5,339 nucleotides of DNA from an uncultured Oscillospiraceae bacterium (GCA_910585265.1 CAJUCA010000113.1:1-5339); one strand, 5' to 3'; shown: positions 1 through 5,320, numbered from the stretch's first letter. Notes: a model not told the origin generated them from the letters alone. Translations and numbers: made by a program.

Positions 1-1525
1 AGCCGGTGATGCCGGTGGTCATATAGGAGCCGTCGATCTGCTCAAAGCGGAACACAGCGCCCTGCAAGCTGCCCTTGTTCTGTGCGTCCACTTTTTTAAT
101 CGTGAAGCCCTTTTCGGTTTCGTCCGTCACGGTCAGATAGGATGTGCGGCCAGGGGTCAGGGTGACGTTCATGGGGGCGATGACCTGATAGCCCTCCGGG
201 GCGGCGGTTTCCGCCAGCGTGAACTTCTCATCGGCTGGGAGGTCTGTCCAGATGATCTGTCCGTTGCGGTCAGTGGTGCCGGTGACGGTGGTGCCCTTAT
301 CGCCGGTCAGGGTGAACTCGGCCCCCTCCAGCGGAGCGCCACCTGCACCTGCCTTAACAACTTGGAGGCTGGCGGTTTCCTCTAATTCCTCGGTGCTTTT
401 CCACTTAAACGTGGCCTGTGCGTCACAGGTGGTATAGCCGGGGTCGGAAATGATATAGGACTGCTCCGAGGCGGCGGGGTTGTAGGCCAGATAGAGGTTG
501 AATTGGGCGACGCCGCCGGTGGCTTTAATCGTAAAAGAGCCCTCGTCCATCACATTGTCCACAGGGATGCAGACTTTGAACGCGCCGTAATACTCGCTGC
601 CGTTGGCATTGAGGTTTGTACTGCGCTGTGTGCTGGTGTCCACCTTGTAACAGGTGGCCCCGTTCTCCTGCACCGTCTCCAGCGGGGAATTGTTCTCCGC
701 AACAAAGATTGTACCGACGGGGGCGTCGGTGGAGTACACCTTGGTCTTGTGGTCGTCGATCCATGTGGAGGTAGCAGAGGCAACGTACATCACACGGGTA
801 TAATACTCTTTCCCGTTGATTGTCTCCTTTTTGATGCCCTCGCGGTTGGCCTGTGCCGCTCCCTCCAGACCGCGCTCATGCACAACCTCCACGCCGCGCA
901 CATCGCGGTTTTCCTCGGCCCGGAGATACATCCCGGTATAGATGTGCTTCGTCCAGCCGTTGGCAAGGGTTAGGATGGCCTTTACGCTGTCAAAAATGCG
1001 GATTTTCTGTGCGTCCGAGGTGGGTTCTATGAGCTTCTCGCGGCCCGCCGTAAAGGACGTACCGGGGACAGCTAACTGCCCGCAGGTGGCCCAAACCGCC
1101 ACCTGCGTGGCGTATTTGTACTCGTCCTCGGTTAGCCCGCTGATGCCTCGCACGTCGTCGCTGTGCAACTCCTTGAACTGCTCCAACGTGCGGTTGGGGT
1201 AGCCGTTGGCAAAAGCCCCCATCGTCTTGGGTTCCCGGTTGTACTCCTGCACCGTCAGGGACTTGGAGGGGGATACCCCTTTTAGCCCGTGGTTGACGCA
1301 GTAGGCGGTGCCGGTGGCGCCGTTGTTGCTGGTGTACTTCCAGTAGCCGCCGCCAACGGTGCCGCCGGTGCTTATGCTCAGGTAGTTGCCGTACCCGGCC
1401 TGCTGGATGGTAACGCTGCCGCTGTCTTTCAGCGAGGCGGCGCTGGCGGGAACGGCGAGGATGCCGAACAGCGTAGCCACGGCCAACAGCATAGACAGCA
1501 GCCGGTTGATATGCTTTTTGTTCAT
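1..1525 (-). CDS. TQXA thioester-domain / Cna-B surface adhesin, C-terminus beyond window
   Basis: This is a secreted surface adhesin, probably cell-wall attached; 508 residues are visible and the frame is still open at position 1. It starts at ATG 1525-1523, with AAAGGAG five bases upstream. Residues 1-29 form a signal peptide (KK near the start, a hydrophobic core, then VPASA). Residues ~45-250 look like a thioester domain. Tyr75-Cys76-Val-Asn fits the conserved [YFL]C motif, and TQVAVW at 140-145 is the TQXA motif, so Cys76 and Gln141 should form the internal thioester known in this family to bind host amines. Residues ~386-468 are a Cna-B/SpaA domain: Lys391, LEGAEF at 399-404, Glu439 in ETAAPEGY, and Asp468 as likely isopeptide acceptor. 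A second such domain starts near 474 (KKVD, LQGAVF). More Cna-B repeats and a sorting signal or membrane anchor would be expected downstream but cannot be seen. The gene follows the transglutaminase-like gene after a 145-bp gap; I see no convincing promoter of its own. The family call is firm; the ligand is unknown. Confidence 0.9.
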   Translation of the reverse strand, partial: MNKKHINRLLSMLLAVATLFGILAVPASAASLKDSGSVTIQQAGYGNYLSISTGGTVGGGYWKYTSNNGATGTAYCVNHGLKGVSPSKSLTVQEYNREPKTMGAFANGYPNRTLEQFKELHSDDVRGISGLTEDEYKYATQVAVWATCGQLAVPGTSFTAGREKLIEPTSDAQKIRIFDSVKAILTLANGWTKHIYTGMYLRAEENRDVRGVEVVHERGLEGAAQANREGIKKETINGKEYYTRVMYVASATSTWIDDHKTKVYSTDAPVGTIFVAENNSPLETVQENGATCYKVDTSTQRSTNLNANGSEYYGAFKVCIPVDNVMDEGSFTIKATGGVAQFNLYLAYNPAASEQSYIISDPGYTTCDAQATFKWKSTEELEETASLQVVKAGAGGAPLEGAEFTLTGDKGTTVTGTTDRNGQIIWTDLPADEKFTLAETAAPEGYQVIAPMNVTLTPGRTSYLTVTDETEKGFTIKKVDAQNKGSLQGAVFRFEQIDGSYMTTGITG

Positions 1526-1560
1526 AAAAACTCCTTTCACAGTGCTTTTATTTTGGATGC

Positions 1561-1589
1561 AAAAATGCGTCTCACGGTGAGACGCATTT
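1561..1589 (-). terminator. possible intrinsic terminator formed by palindrome copy 1
   Basis: Read on the minus strand, the palindrome at 1563-1589 gives a stem of about 12-13 bp followed directly by five T residues (plus-strand A run 1561-1565). This resembles a Rho-independent terminator at the end of the transglutaminase-like gene. However, only 36 nt separate it from the adhesin ATG, with no good promoter in that space. It may therefore attenuate rather than fully stop transcription. On the plus strand the stem is followed by only three T residues. Confidence 0.35.
1563..1589. repeat. 27-bp dispersed palindrome, copy 1 (intergenic)
   Basis: Two perfect 13-base arms (AAATGCGTCTCAC and its reverse complement) flank a single central base. 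The same element occurs at 3851-3877 and 5282-5308 with one arm substitution each. This copy lies between the transglutaminase-like gene and the adhesin gene, 12 bases from a separate 37-bp hairpin. The conserved length and arms suggest a dispersed palindromic repeat family (REP/MITE-like) or a protein binding site. No transposase or target duplication is visible. Confidence 0.9.
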
Positions 1590-1601
1590 CCGGGGCATAG
1601 G

Positions 1602-1638
1602 GACAGGGCGGTATGTTCCATGAACACACCGCCCTGTC
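1602..1638. repeat. 37-bp near-perfect inverted repeat (hairpin)
   Basis: Two 17-base arms pair with one A/C mismatch around a 3-base CAT loop. The outer 11 bases (GACAGGGCGGT against ACCGCCCTGTC) are perfect and GC-rich. It lies 32 nt past the stop codon of the transglutaminase-like gene and would form a very stable RNA hairpin. Neither side carries a T run, so it is not a classical intrinsic terminator. A 3'-end stabilising stem, a pausing structure or a protein binding site are alternatives. Its sequence is unrelated to the 27-bp palindrome. Confidence 0.85.
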
Positions 1639-1670
1639 GGATAGGTCTATCAGGTTATGGGAAATGCGCG

Positions 1671-2738
1671 TTACTTGGTGGAGCCGGGGACAAGCAGCTC
1701 TTTCAAAAATGCCGTAGCCGCTGGCGCTGTGTCGGCGCGGTTCTGTACTGTGCTGGTGAGCAGGATGTAGTCCTGCCGGTACAGATCATTTGCGGAAACG
1801 TCAACATGGAGCCACTGTCCGTCTGCATAGACGAGGTTCCACGAATGGTTGGCGGTGCTGATGGTGAAGCAGGGAATACCCGCCGCCCCGCACAGGAATT
1901 TGAAGTTGTGGGCATAGGAGCCGCAAGCGCCCGCGATCTCTCCGCTGTGCTGGGTAAAGACTTGGCTGATTCCGGCGGTGGCCTTTTTGTCATAGGACAT
2001 TAAGCCGCACAGATAATCGTTGAGGTATTTTACCTTTTCCCGGTCTGATGCCATCCCGTTTACCTGCTCAATAGCGGGTCGGATGAAGTTGAGCGCGGGC
2101 TGGTAGTCCCCGGATATTTCCGCAGACACCGCAAAATAGTCCAGGTACTCATAATAATTCGTGAGGTTCTGCGGTACATAGTGATCGTACCAAAAGTACC
2201 CGTCCATGCGGCCCAGCAGCTCTTTTACCGTTCCATAGTTTTCCTTGGACACCATCGTGTAGGCGCACTGGCTTCCCGCGCTGTTCCCTGTCCCCTCGTC
2301 CACCAGCGTCTGCCGGATGGTGTTATAGAGCGCCCGGTCATAGATGCCGGTGAATACGGAGGGGTTAGCCTGCTGGGAGAAGTTCTCCCGACTCCAGTGA
2401 TCCGTGCTGATGGTATAGCCGGACATATCCGGGGCCGGTGTCGTGGGGGCCGTAGCTGTTGGAGGTGTGTCCTCGCTGTACGGTTCGTCTGTGGCGATCT
2501 GGACGCTGTTGGTGGCGGCATCATAGGTCACGTTGAAGTTTACCGCCTGTCCCACGTCCCGGAGTTTCACATAGTTGTTGCCGCCGATGGCGTAGGCTTG
2601 CAGATAAACCCGCTGGCCATCCACATAAAAGGTCTGGCTGGATGCTTCGGCCATAAGGCCCGCCGCATACGCTGTGCCGCCTCCAAACAATGCCATACCG
2701 ACAAGCAAACCTGTTGTAAAATAAAGCCCCCGTTTCAT
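1671..2738 (-). CDS. secreted stalk-domain transglutaminase-like protein
   Basis: This 355-residue exported protein has a papain-like Cys-His-Asp fold of the transglutaminase-core superfamily. It starts at ATG 2738-2736, with AAGGAGGA six bases upstream. A signal peptide occupies residues 1-26 (cleavage near AYA). Residues ~35-87 match a copper-amine-oxidase-N-like 'stalk' domain: a YVDGQ start, then NNYVKLRDVGQAVNFNV and a final IATDEPY. A Thr/Pro linker covers 88-105. The catalytic part spans ~220-335: Cys272 in GACGSYAHNFKFLC, His298 in NHSWNLV and Asp313 in HVDVSAND, in the order and spacing usual for the family. Such secreted bacterial proteins may be proteases, amidases or cross-linkers, and the sequence does not decide between these. 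It has its own promoter (2787-2815) and lies between a sortase and a thioester adhesin, suggesting a role in surface assembly or remodelling. That role is inference. No C-terminal anchor is present; stalk domains may bind the wall. Confidence 0.92.
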   Translation of the reverse strand: MKRGLYFTTGLLVGMALFGGGTAYAAGLMAEASSQTFYVDGQRVYLQAYAIGGNNYVKLRDVGQAVNFNVTYDAATNSVQIATDEPYSEDTPPTATAPTTPAPDMSGYTISTDHWSRENFSQQANPSVFTGIYDRALYNTIRQTLVDEGTGNSAGSQCAYTMVSKENYGTVKELLGRMDGYFWYDHYVPQNLTNYYEYLDYFAVSAEISGDYQPALNFIRPAIEQVNGMASDREKVKYLNDYLCGLMSYDKKATAGISQVFTQHSGEIAGACGSYAHNFKFLCGAAGIPCFTISTANHSWNLVYADGQWLHVDVSANDLYRQDYILLTSTVQNRADTAPAATAFLKELLVPGSTK

Positions 2739-2757
2739 GTCAAGTCCTCCTTAAAAT

Positions 2758-2794
2758 GTTATAATATTTTGGATTTCTCCACCATTATTATAAC
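2758..2794. repeat. inverted repeat around the transglutaminase-gene start site (possible operator)
   Basis: Arms GTTATAATA (2758-2766) and TATTATAAC (2786-2794) are perfect 9-bp reverse complements separated by 19 bp. The second arm contains the -10 box of the minus-strand promoter, and the predicted transcription start (~2780) falls between the arms. The dyad would thus act at the DNA level, for example as a dimeric repressor site, rather than as an RNA hairpin. The arms are AT-rich, so chance symmetry is possible. Confidence 0.45.
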
Positions 2795-2815
2795 ATAATC
2801 AGAGGAATTTGTCTA
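2787..2815 (-). promoter_or_regulatory. sigma-A type promoter for the transglutaminase-like gene
   Basis: On the minus strand, TAGACA (2815-2810, five of six matches to TTGACA) is followed after 17 bp by TATAAT (2792-2787), a perfect -10 box. A TG one base upstream of the -10 box adds an extended -10 element. Transcription should begin near 2780, giving a leader of about 40 nt to the ATG at 2738. The region is strikingly AT-rich against its GC-rich flanks. The -35 box begins 11 bp after the sortase stop, so this gene can be expressed independently of the upstream operon. Confidence 0.8.
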
Positions 2816-2826
2816 AAAATGTCGTG

Positions 2827-3636
2827 TCAAGCCTCGACAGCCCGGACGCACCAGCGATAGCTGGGCTGGTTCTGAACACAGGTAAAAAGGGTGATACAGT
2901 TATCGCTGGTAGCCGCCAGCATGGTGTTGTCCATCACGTCAACTTTTGTTACGCTGGTAACGGTATAGGTACGGGTGCCCAGGGCGGTGGTGAGGGTGAT
3001 GGTGTTGCCCGTGTCAAGTGTGTGGATTTTGCCAAAGTGATTGTTTACCCCTCTGTTGTGCCCAGCCAGTGCCACGTTGCCGTCCCAAATGCTGGTATCG
3101 GTGAAATGGCCCGCGCCCTTGGCCAGCGCCGCGCTGTCCGTCCCCTGGACGATTTTCACTGTCAAGCCGATAGAGGGGATTTCCAGCGTTCCCAAACTGC
3201 CGTTGCTGTAAAAGAGATCGGCTGTCACATCGGTAAAGGCGGTGACAGGGCCGCTGGCGGTGGGGTAGCTGGTTGTGGGATAGGTGGGTGCGGATGCGTC
3301 AACCGCGCCGGGGAGCGTTGCCGTCCCGCCCCCGGTGATGGTGCCTGTCAAGCTGGGGTTGTTCAGCGGGCCTCCCGCCGCCAGATTGGGCGTCAAATAC
3401 ACGCCGGAGTTGGGCAGGTAGCTGGTAGGCGTCCCAAAACCGGGCGGGATCAGGGCGCTGCTCTTGCTCCTGTCCACATTGGGATCATCCCACTCATAGA
3501 TGGTTTCGTCGCTGGTGGACGTACCAAAATCGCCAGTGGATGGGCTGTCAAAAGTGTACTCCAGCGCCGAGGCGGGCATGGAAAGCGCCGTCAGCATGAG
3601 GCAGACGACGAGCAGGGTGGAAAGATACTTTTTCAT
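2827..3636 (-). CDS. sortase (class D-like), secreted, with long Pro/Ser/Thr/Gly linker
   Basis: This cysteine transpeptidase would cleave a sorting signal in exported proteins and join them to the wall or to each other. It has 269 residues. Residues 1-24 are signal-peptide-like (ending MPASA), ~30-135 form a low-complexity Pro/Ser/Thr/Gly linker, and ~140-269 are the sortase domain. The domain opens with LGTLEIPSIGLTV. Catalytic residues are visible as His193 in LAGHNRG, Cys253 in TLFTC and Arg261 in YRWCVRA. The TLxTC and terminal Arg pattern fits class D/E-like sortases best. There is no other hydrophobic segment, so anchoring depends on whether the signal peptide is cleaved. The ATG directly follows the TAA of the upstream surface-protein gene, and a G-rich SD-like stretch lies within the end of that gene; both point to translational coupling. 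The substrate is unknown: the downstream adhesin's C-terminus lies outside the window, and the upstream partner has no LPxTG. Confidence 0.92.
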   Translation of the reverse strand: MKKYLSTLLVVCLMLTALSMPASALEYTFDSPSTGDFGTSTSDETIYEWDDPNVDRSKSSALIPPGFGTPTSYLPNSGVYLTPNLAAGGPLNNPSLTGTITGGGTATLPGAVDASAPTYPTTSYPTASGPVTAFTDVTADLFYSNGSLGTLEIPSIGLTVKIVQGTDSAALAKGAGHFTDTSIWDGNVALAGHNRGVNNHFGKIHTLDTGNTITLTTALGTRTYTVTSVTKVDVMDNTMLAATSDNCITLFTCVQNQPSYRWCVRAVEA

Positions 3637-4620
3637 TTAGACATACCCCCGTTTCTTATCACGAATGTATTTGTAGCCCCGCCAGCCGCCGTAGCCGACA
3701 AGGGCAAGGGCCGCGATCCCGGCGAGGGCCGTGACCACGATTTTCCCCGCGATGCTCCCGCCGCTGTCCGGGGCCGGTTCCTTGTCCGGCTCCTTGGTCT
3801 GCTCCGGCTGGGAGTCCCCGCCCTCCGGGGTGGGGGTGGCCTCCGGCTCTAAATGCGTCTCACCGTGAGACGTATTTTCTGCGGAGAAAACAGCGGTGTA
3901 AATAATGGTATCGCGGCTTGTCTTGGTAACTTCGCCGCTGTATTCCACAGTGACGGTGTACCCGGTGACGTTGCGGCCAGAGGCGGTGCCGGTGTAGCTG
4001 GCGGTGGCGTTGTAAAACTCCCCGGCCTCCTGCCAGTTCACATTGGCCAGCGTCAGCGTCCGTCCGCTGTCTGTAATGGTCTTGGGGATCAGGGAGGCAT
4101 CGGCATCGGACAGGTTGGGGTAGGTGCGGGTCGCTGATACCGTCCAACTGCTGGTTTTGTAGCCAGCCGCCTCCACGGTGATCTTGGTGTAGTCGGGCTT
4201 CAAAATGCCGGTGTAGCCGTCCTCCGTGGTGATTTCACGCTCCGGCTCCAGTGTCTTGATGATCTCGCCCATATCCTTGGTACTGCTGTCCAGCGTGATG
4301 ACCTCGATATAGTCTTTGGCATCCGTCTCGCTCAGGTCGTTCTTCAGAACGTCCAGCAGCGTATAGTGACGGCCCTCCCGGTCAAAGTCCCCGGTTGGGA
4401 TGGCGGCGGGGTCGTCGCGGGTGGACAGGTAGTAAACCTTTTCCAGCCGGATCATGCCGTTTTCCTCGCTCGTCCGCACCTCTGCGGGATAGAGGACGGC
4501 GGGGGGCTGCGTACCCTGCGCCGGTTCCGTACTCTCCGCCGCCAGCGCCGTACTGGGGAGGGCGGCGAGGGCCAGCAGGAGCGCGGAGGCAAGAGTCAAT
4601 AGCCTGTGGTGTTTCTTCAT
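3637..4620 (-). CDS. exported membrane-anchored surface protein of unknown function
   Basis: I cannot name this 327-residue protein. It starts at ATG 4620-4618, with GGAGG seven bases upstream and only 17 nt after the methylase stop. A signal peptide covers residues 1-27 (hydrophobic core, then STALA). Residues ~40-247 are probably extracellular beta-rich modules, with many alternating Thr/Val/Tyr strands such as YTGILKPDYTKITVE at 136-150 and YTVTVEYSGE at 221-230. Residues ~258-288 form a Pro/Glu/Asp-rich wall-spanning linker. A transmembrane helix runs at ~292-312, followed by a basic tail (YKYIRDKKRGYV). There is no LPxTG-like motif before the helix, so it looks membrane-held rather than a sortase substrate. 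Residues 249-256 (NTSHGETH) are encoded by a copy of the 27-bp palindrome, exactly where the folded part meets the linker. Zero-base spacing to the sortase gene suggests the two products work together. Proteins of this layout occur near sortases in gut mobile elements, to my memory only. Confidence 0.85.
   Translation of the reverse strand: MKKHHRLLTLASALLLALAALPSTALAAESTEPAQGTQPPAVLYPAEVRTSEENGMIRLEKVYYLSTRDDPAAIPTGDFDREGRHYTLLDVLKNDLSETDAKDYIEVITLDSSTKDMGEIIKTLEPEREITTEDGYTGILKPDYTKITVEAAGYKTSSWTVSATRTYPNLSDADASLIPKTITDSGRTLTLANVNWQEAGEFYNATASYTGTASGRNVTGYTVTVEYSGEVTKTSRDTIIYTAVFSAENTSHGETHLEPEATPTPEGGDSQPEQTKEPDKEPAPDSGGSIAGKIVVTALAGIAALALVGYGGWRGYKYIRDKKRGYV
3851..3877. repeat. 27-bp dispersed palindrome, copy 2 (inside the surface-protein gene)
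   Basis: This copy matches copy 1 except for the central base and one substitution in the right arm (GAGACGTATTT in place of GAGACGCATTT). It is read through by the surface-protein gene and supplies codons for residues 249-256 plus the edges of 248 and 257. Its 27-bp length is nine codons, so insertion would keep the frame. It lies at the boundary between the beta-rich region and the acidic Pro-rich linker. Confidence 0.9.
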
Positions 4621-4637
4621 GCAAAAACCTCCGAATA

Positions 4638-5306
4638 TTAAAGTGGGTGTTCGCGTACATGGGCGGCAAACCGTTTTTCCTGCGCTGCAAAATAGTCGCC
4701 GTCGATCTCATAGCCGGTAAAATCCAGCCCTGCGTCATAGGCGGCGATCCGGCTGCTGCCGCTGCCTAAATGGGTGTCCAAAATCCTGTCGCCCGGTTTT
4801 GCAAAATGCTCATATATCCAGGCATAGAGGGCGACGGGCTTCTGTGTGGGGTGGATGCGGCCCGGTTGAAACGAGGACAGCGAGATTCGCTTGCAGGTCA
4901 GGTCAAAGTTTGTCCAGGCCAACTCAAAGGACGCGAAAGAGAGTTCCGGGGAATACTTCTTGTCCCAGCACAGCCAGCAGTGGCTGTCTGCGGCTGGGAG
5001 CATACTGATAAAATGGTTGGCCCCCCATATGATCTGATGCCTGGACACGCGCCGCAGCTCCCGGAAATACTCCGGGGGAGGCGGCTTCGCGTCCCAAAAT
5101 ACCTGCTTGTATTTGCGGGGCCTGCCCTTGCGCCGCCCCATGTCGCCCCGGATGCCGAGGCCGTATGGGGGATCGACCACAGCGAGGTCGAACGTGTTTT
5201 CCGGCAGTTCCCACAGCACATCCATGCAGTCCATGTGATAGGCAATATTGATGCTGCTGATGCCTCCTTTCTCATTGGAATAAATGCGTCTCACCGTGAA
5301 ACGCAT
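4638..5306 (-). CDS. beta-class N6-adenine DNA methyltransferase (N6_N4_Mtase family)
   Basis: The enzyme should transfer a methyl group from S-adenosylmethionine to adenine in a specific DNA site; no restriction partner is visible. Numbered from ATG 5306 (222 residues), the catalytic motif DPPY is at 45-48. WGANHF follows at 94-99, HPTQKP at 152-157, and the SAM-binding DTHLGSGS at 177-184, then GYEID at 198-202. Motif IV preceding motif I marks the beta class (PF01555 type), and DPPY favours adenine. The body looks complete. The start is uncertain: ATG 5306 lies inside a palindrome copy and has no SD. A strong SD (5263-5271) points instead to about 5252, where the in-frame codon is ATC, just before the conserved NIAYHMDCM. 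ATG 5234 and 5225 probably start too late for the first strand. Orphan methylases of this kind are common on conjugative elements, plausibly protecting the incoming element from host restriction. It heads the visible operon. Confidence 0.9.
   Translation of the reverse strand: MRFTVRRIYSNEKGGISSINIAYHMDCMDVLWELPENTFDLAVVDPPYGLGIRGDMGRRKGRPRKYKQVFWDAKPPPPEYFRELRRVSRHQIIWGANHFISMLPAADSHCWLCWDKKYSPELSFASFELAWTNFDLTCKRISLSSFQPGRIHPTQKPVALYAWIYEHFAKPGDRILDTHLGSGSSRIAAYDAGLDFTGYEIDGDYFAAQEKRFAAHVREHPL
5263..5271 (-). promoter_or_regulatory. strong Shine-Dalgarno before the methylase without a matching AUG
   Basis: Minus-strand GAAAGGAGG is a near-perfect anti-16S match. No in-frame ATG, GTG or TTG follows at the usual distance. 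The in-frame codon ten bases on is ATC (5252-5250), then AAT and ATT, and the first in-frame ATG is 28 bases away (5234). This fits an original start at the ATC position, either a rare AUC start or a lost AUG. Confidence 0.6.
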
Positions 5307-5308
5307 TT
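5282..5308. repeat. 27-bp dispersed palindrome, copy 3 (upstream of the methylase)
   Basis: This copy matches copy 2 in its left arm and central base, with one substitution in the right arm (GTGAAACGC in place of GTGAGACGC). It ends 10 bp before the methylase SD. Read on the minus strand in the methylase frame it opens with ATG and encodes MRFTVRRI, so automated annotation could take it as the protein N-terminus. On the plus strand it is followed by five T residues, on the minus strand by only three. Confidence 0.9.
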
Positions 5309-5320
5309 TTGGCGGTGCCT

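Noticed and set aside
503..973. Plus-strand open frame (156 codons) opposite the adhesin
   Set aside because: It is antisense to the thioester adhesin, lacks an SD, and has a composition typical of a complementary frame.
1289..2003. Plus-strand frames at 1289-1600 and 1620-2003
   Set aside because: They overlap the start of the adhesin and the end of the transglutaminase-like gene in antisense. The shared C-terminal residues RLTVRRI of the first simply translate the palindrome.
2760..2765. TATAAT on the plus strand as a divergent promoter
   Set aside because: There is no acceptable -35 box 16-18 bp upstream and no plus-strand gene. It is explained as the mirror arm of the inverted repeat.
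2181..2798. Plus-strand open frame (205 codons) opposite the transglutaminase-like gene
   Set aside because: It is antisense to a gene with an intact catalytic triad and signal peptide, has no SD, and runs into the AT-rich promoter region. No domain is recognisable.
2811..2843. Weak stem over the sortase stop codon followed by a T run on the minus strand (possible terminator)
   Set aside because: Only about four base pairs (GTCG/CGAC) form with mismatches above them, too weak for an intrinsic terminator. The T run also overlaps the -35 region of the next promoter.
3750..3800. LPxTG-type sorting signal in the surface protein
   Set aside because: The residues before the transmembrane helix (PAPDSGGS) do not match LPxTG or a known variant, although the helix and basic tail resemble a sorting signal layout.
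2809..3852. Long plus-strand open frame (347 codons) opposite the sortase and surface-protein genes
   Set aside because: It starts without an SD, has Gly/Arg/Ala-rich low-quality sequence and no recognisable domain. It lies antisense to two genes with clear signal peptides, SDs and, for the sortase, catalytic motifs. It is a shadow frame of GC-rich DNA.
4898..5275. Out-of-frame minus-strand frame starting at ATG 5275, just before the methylase SD
   Set aside because: It lacks an SD of its own, is shifted relative to the conserved methylase frame and shows no methylase motifs. It is a shadow.
1563..5308. CRISPR-like array
   Set aside because: The three repeats are more than 1.4 kb apart, with genes rather than short spacers between them.
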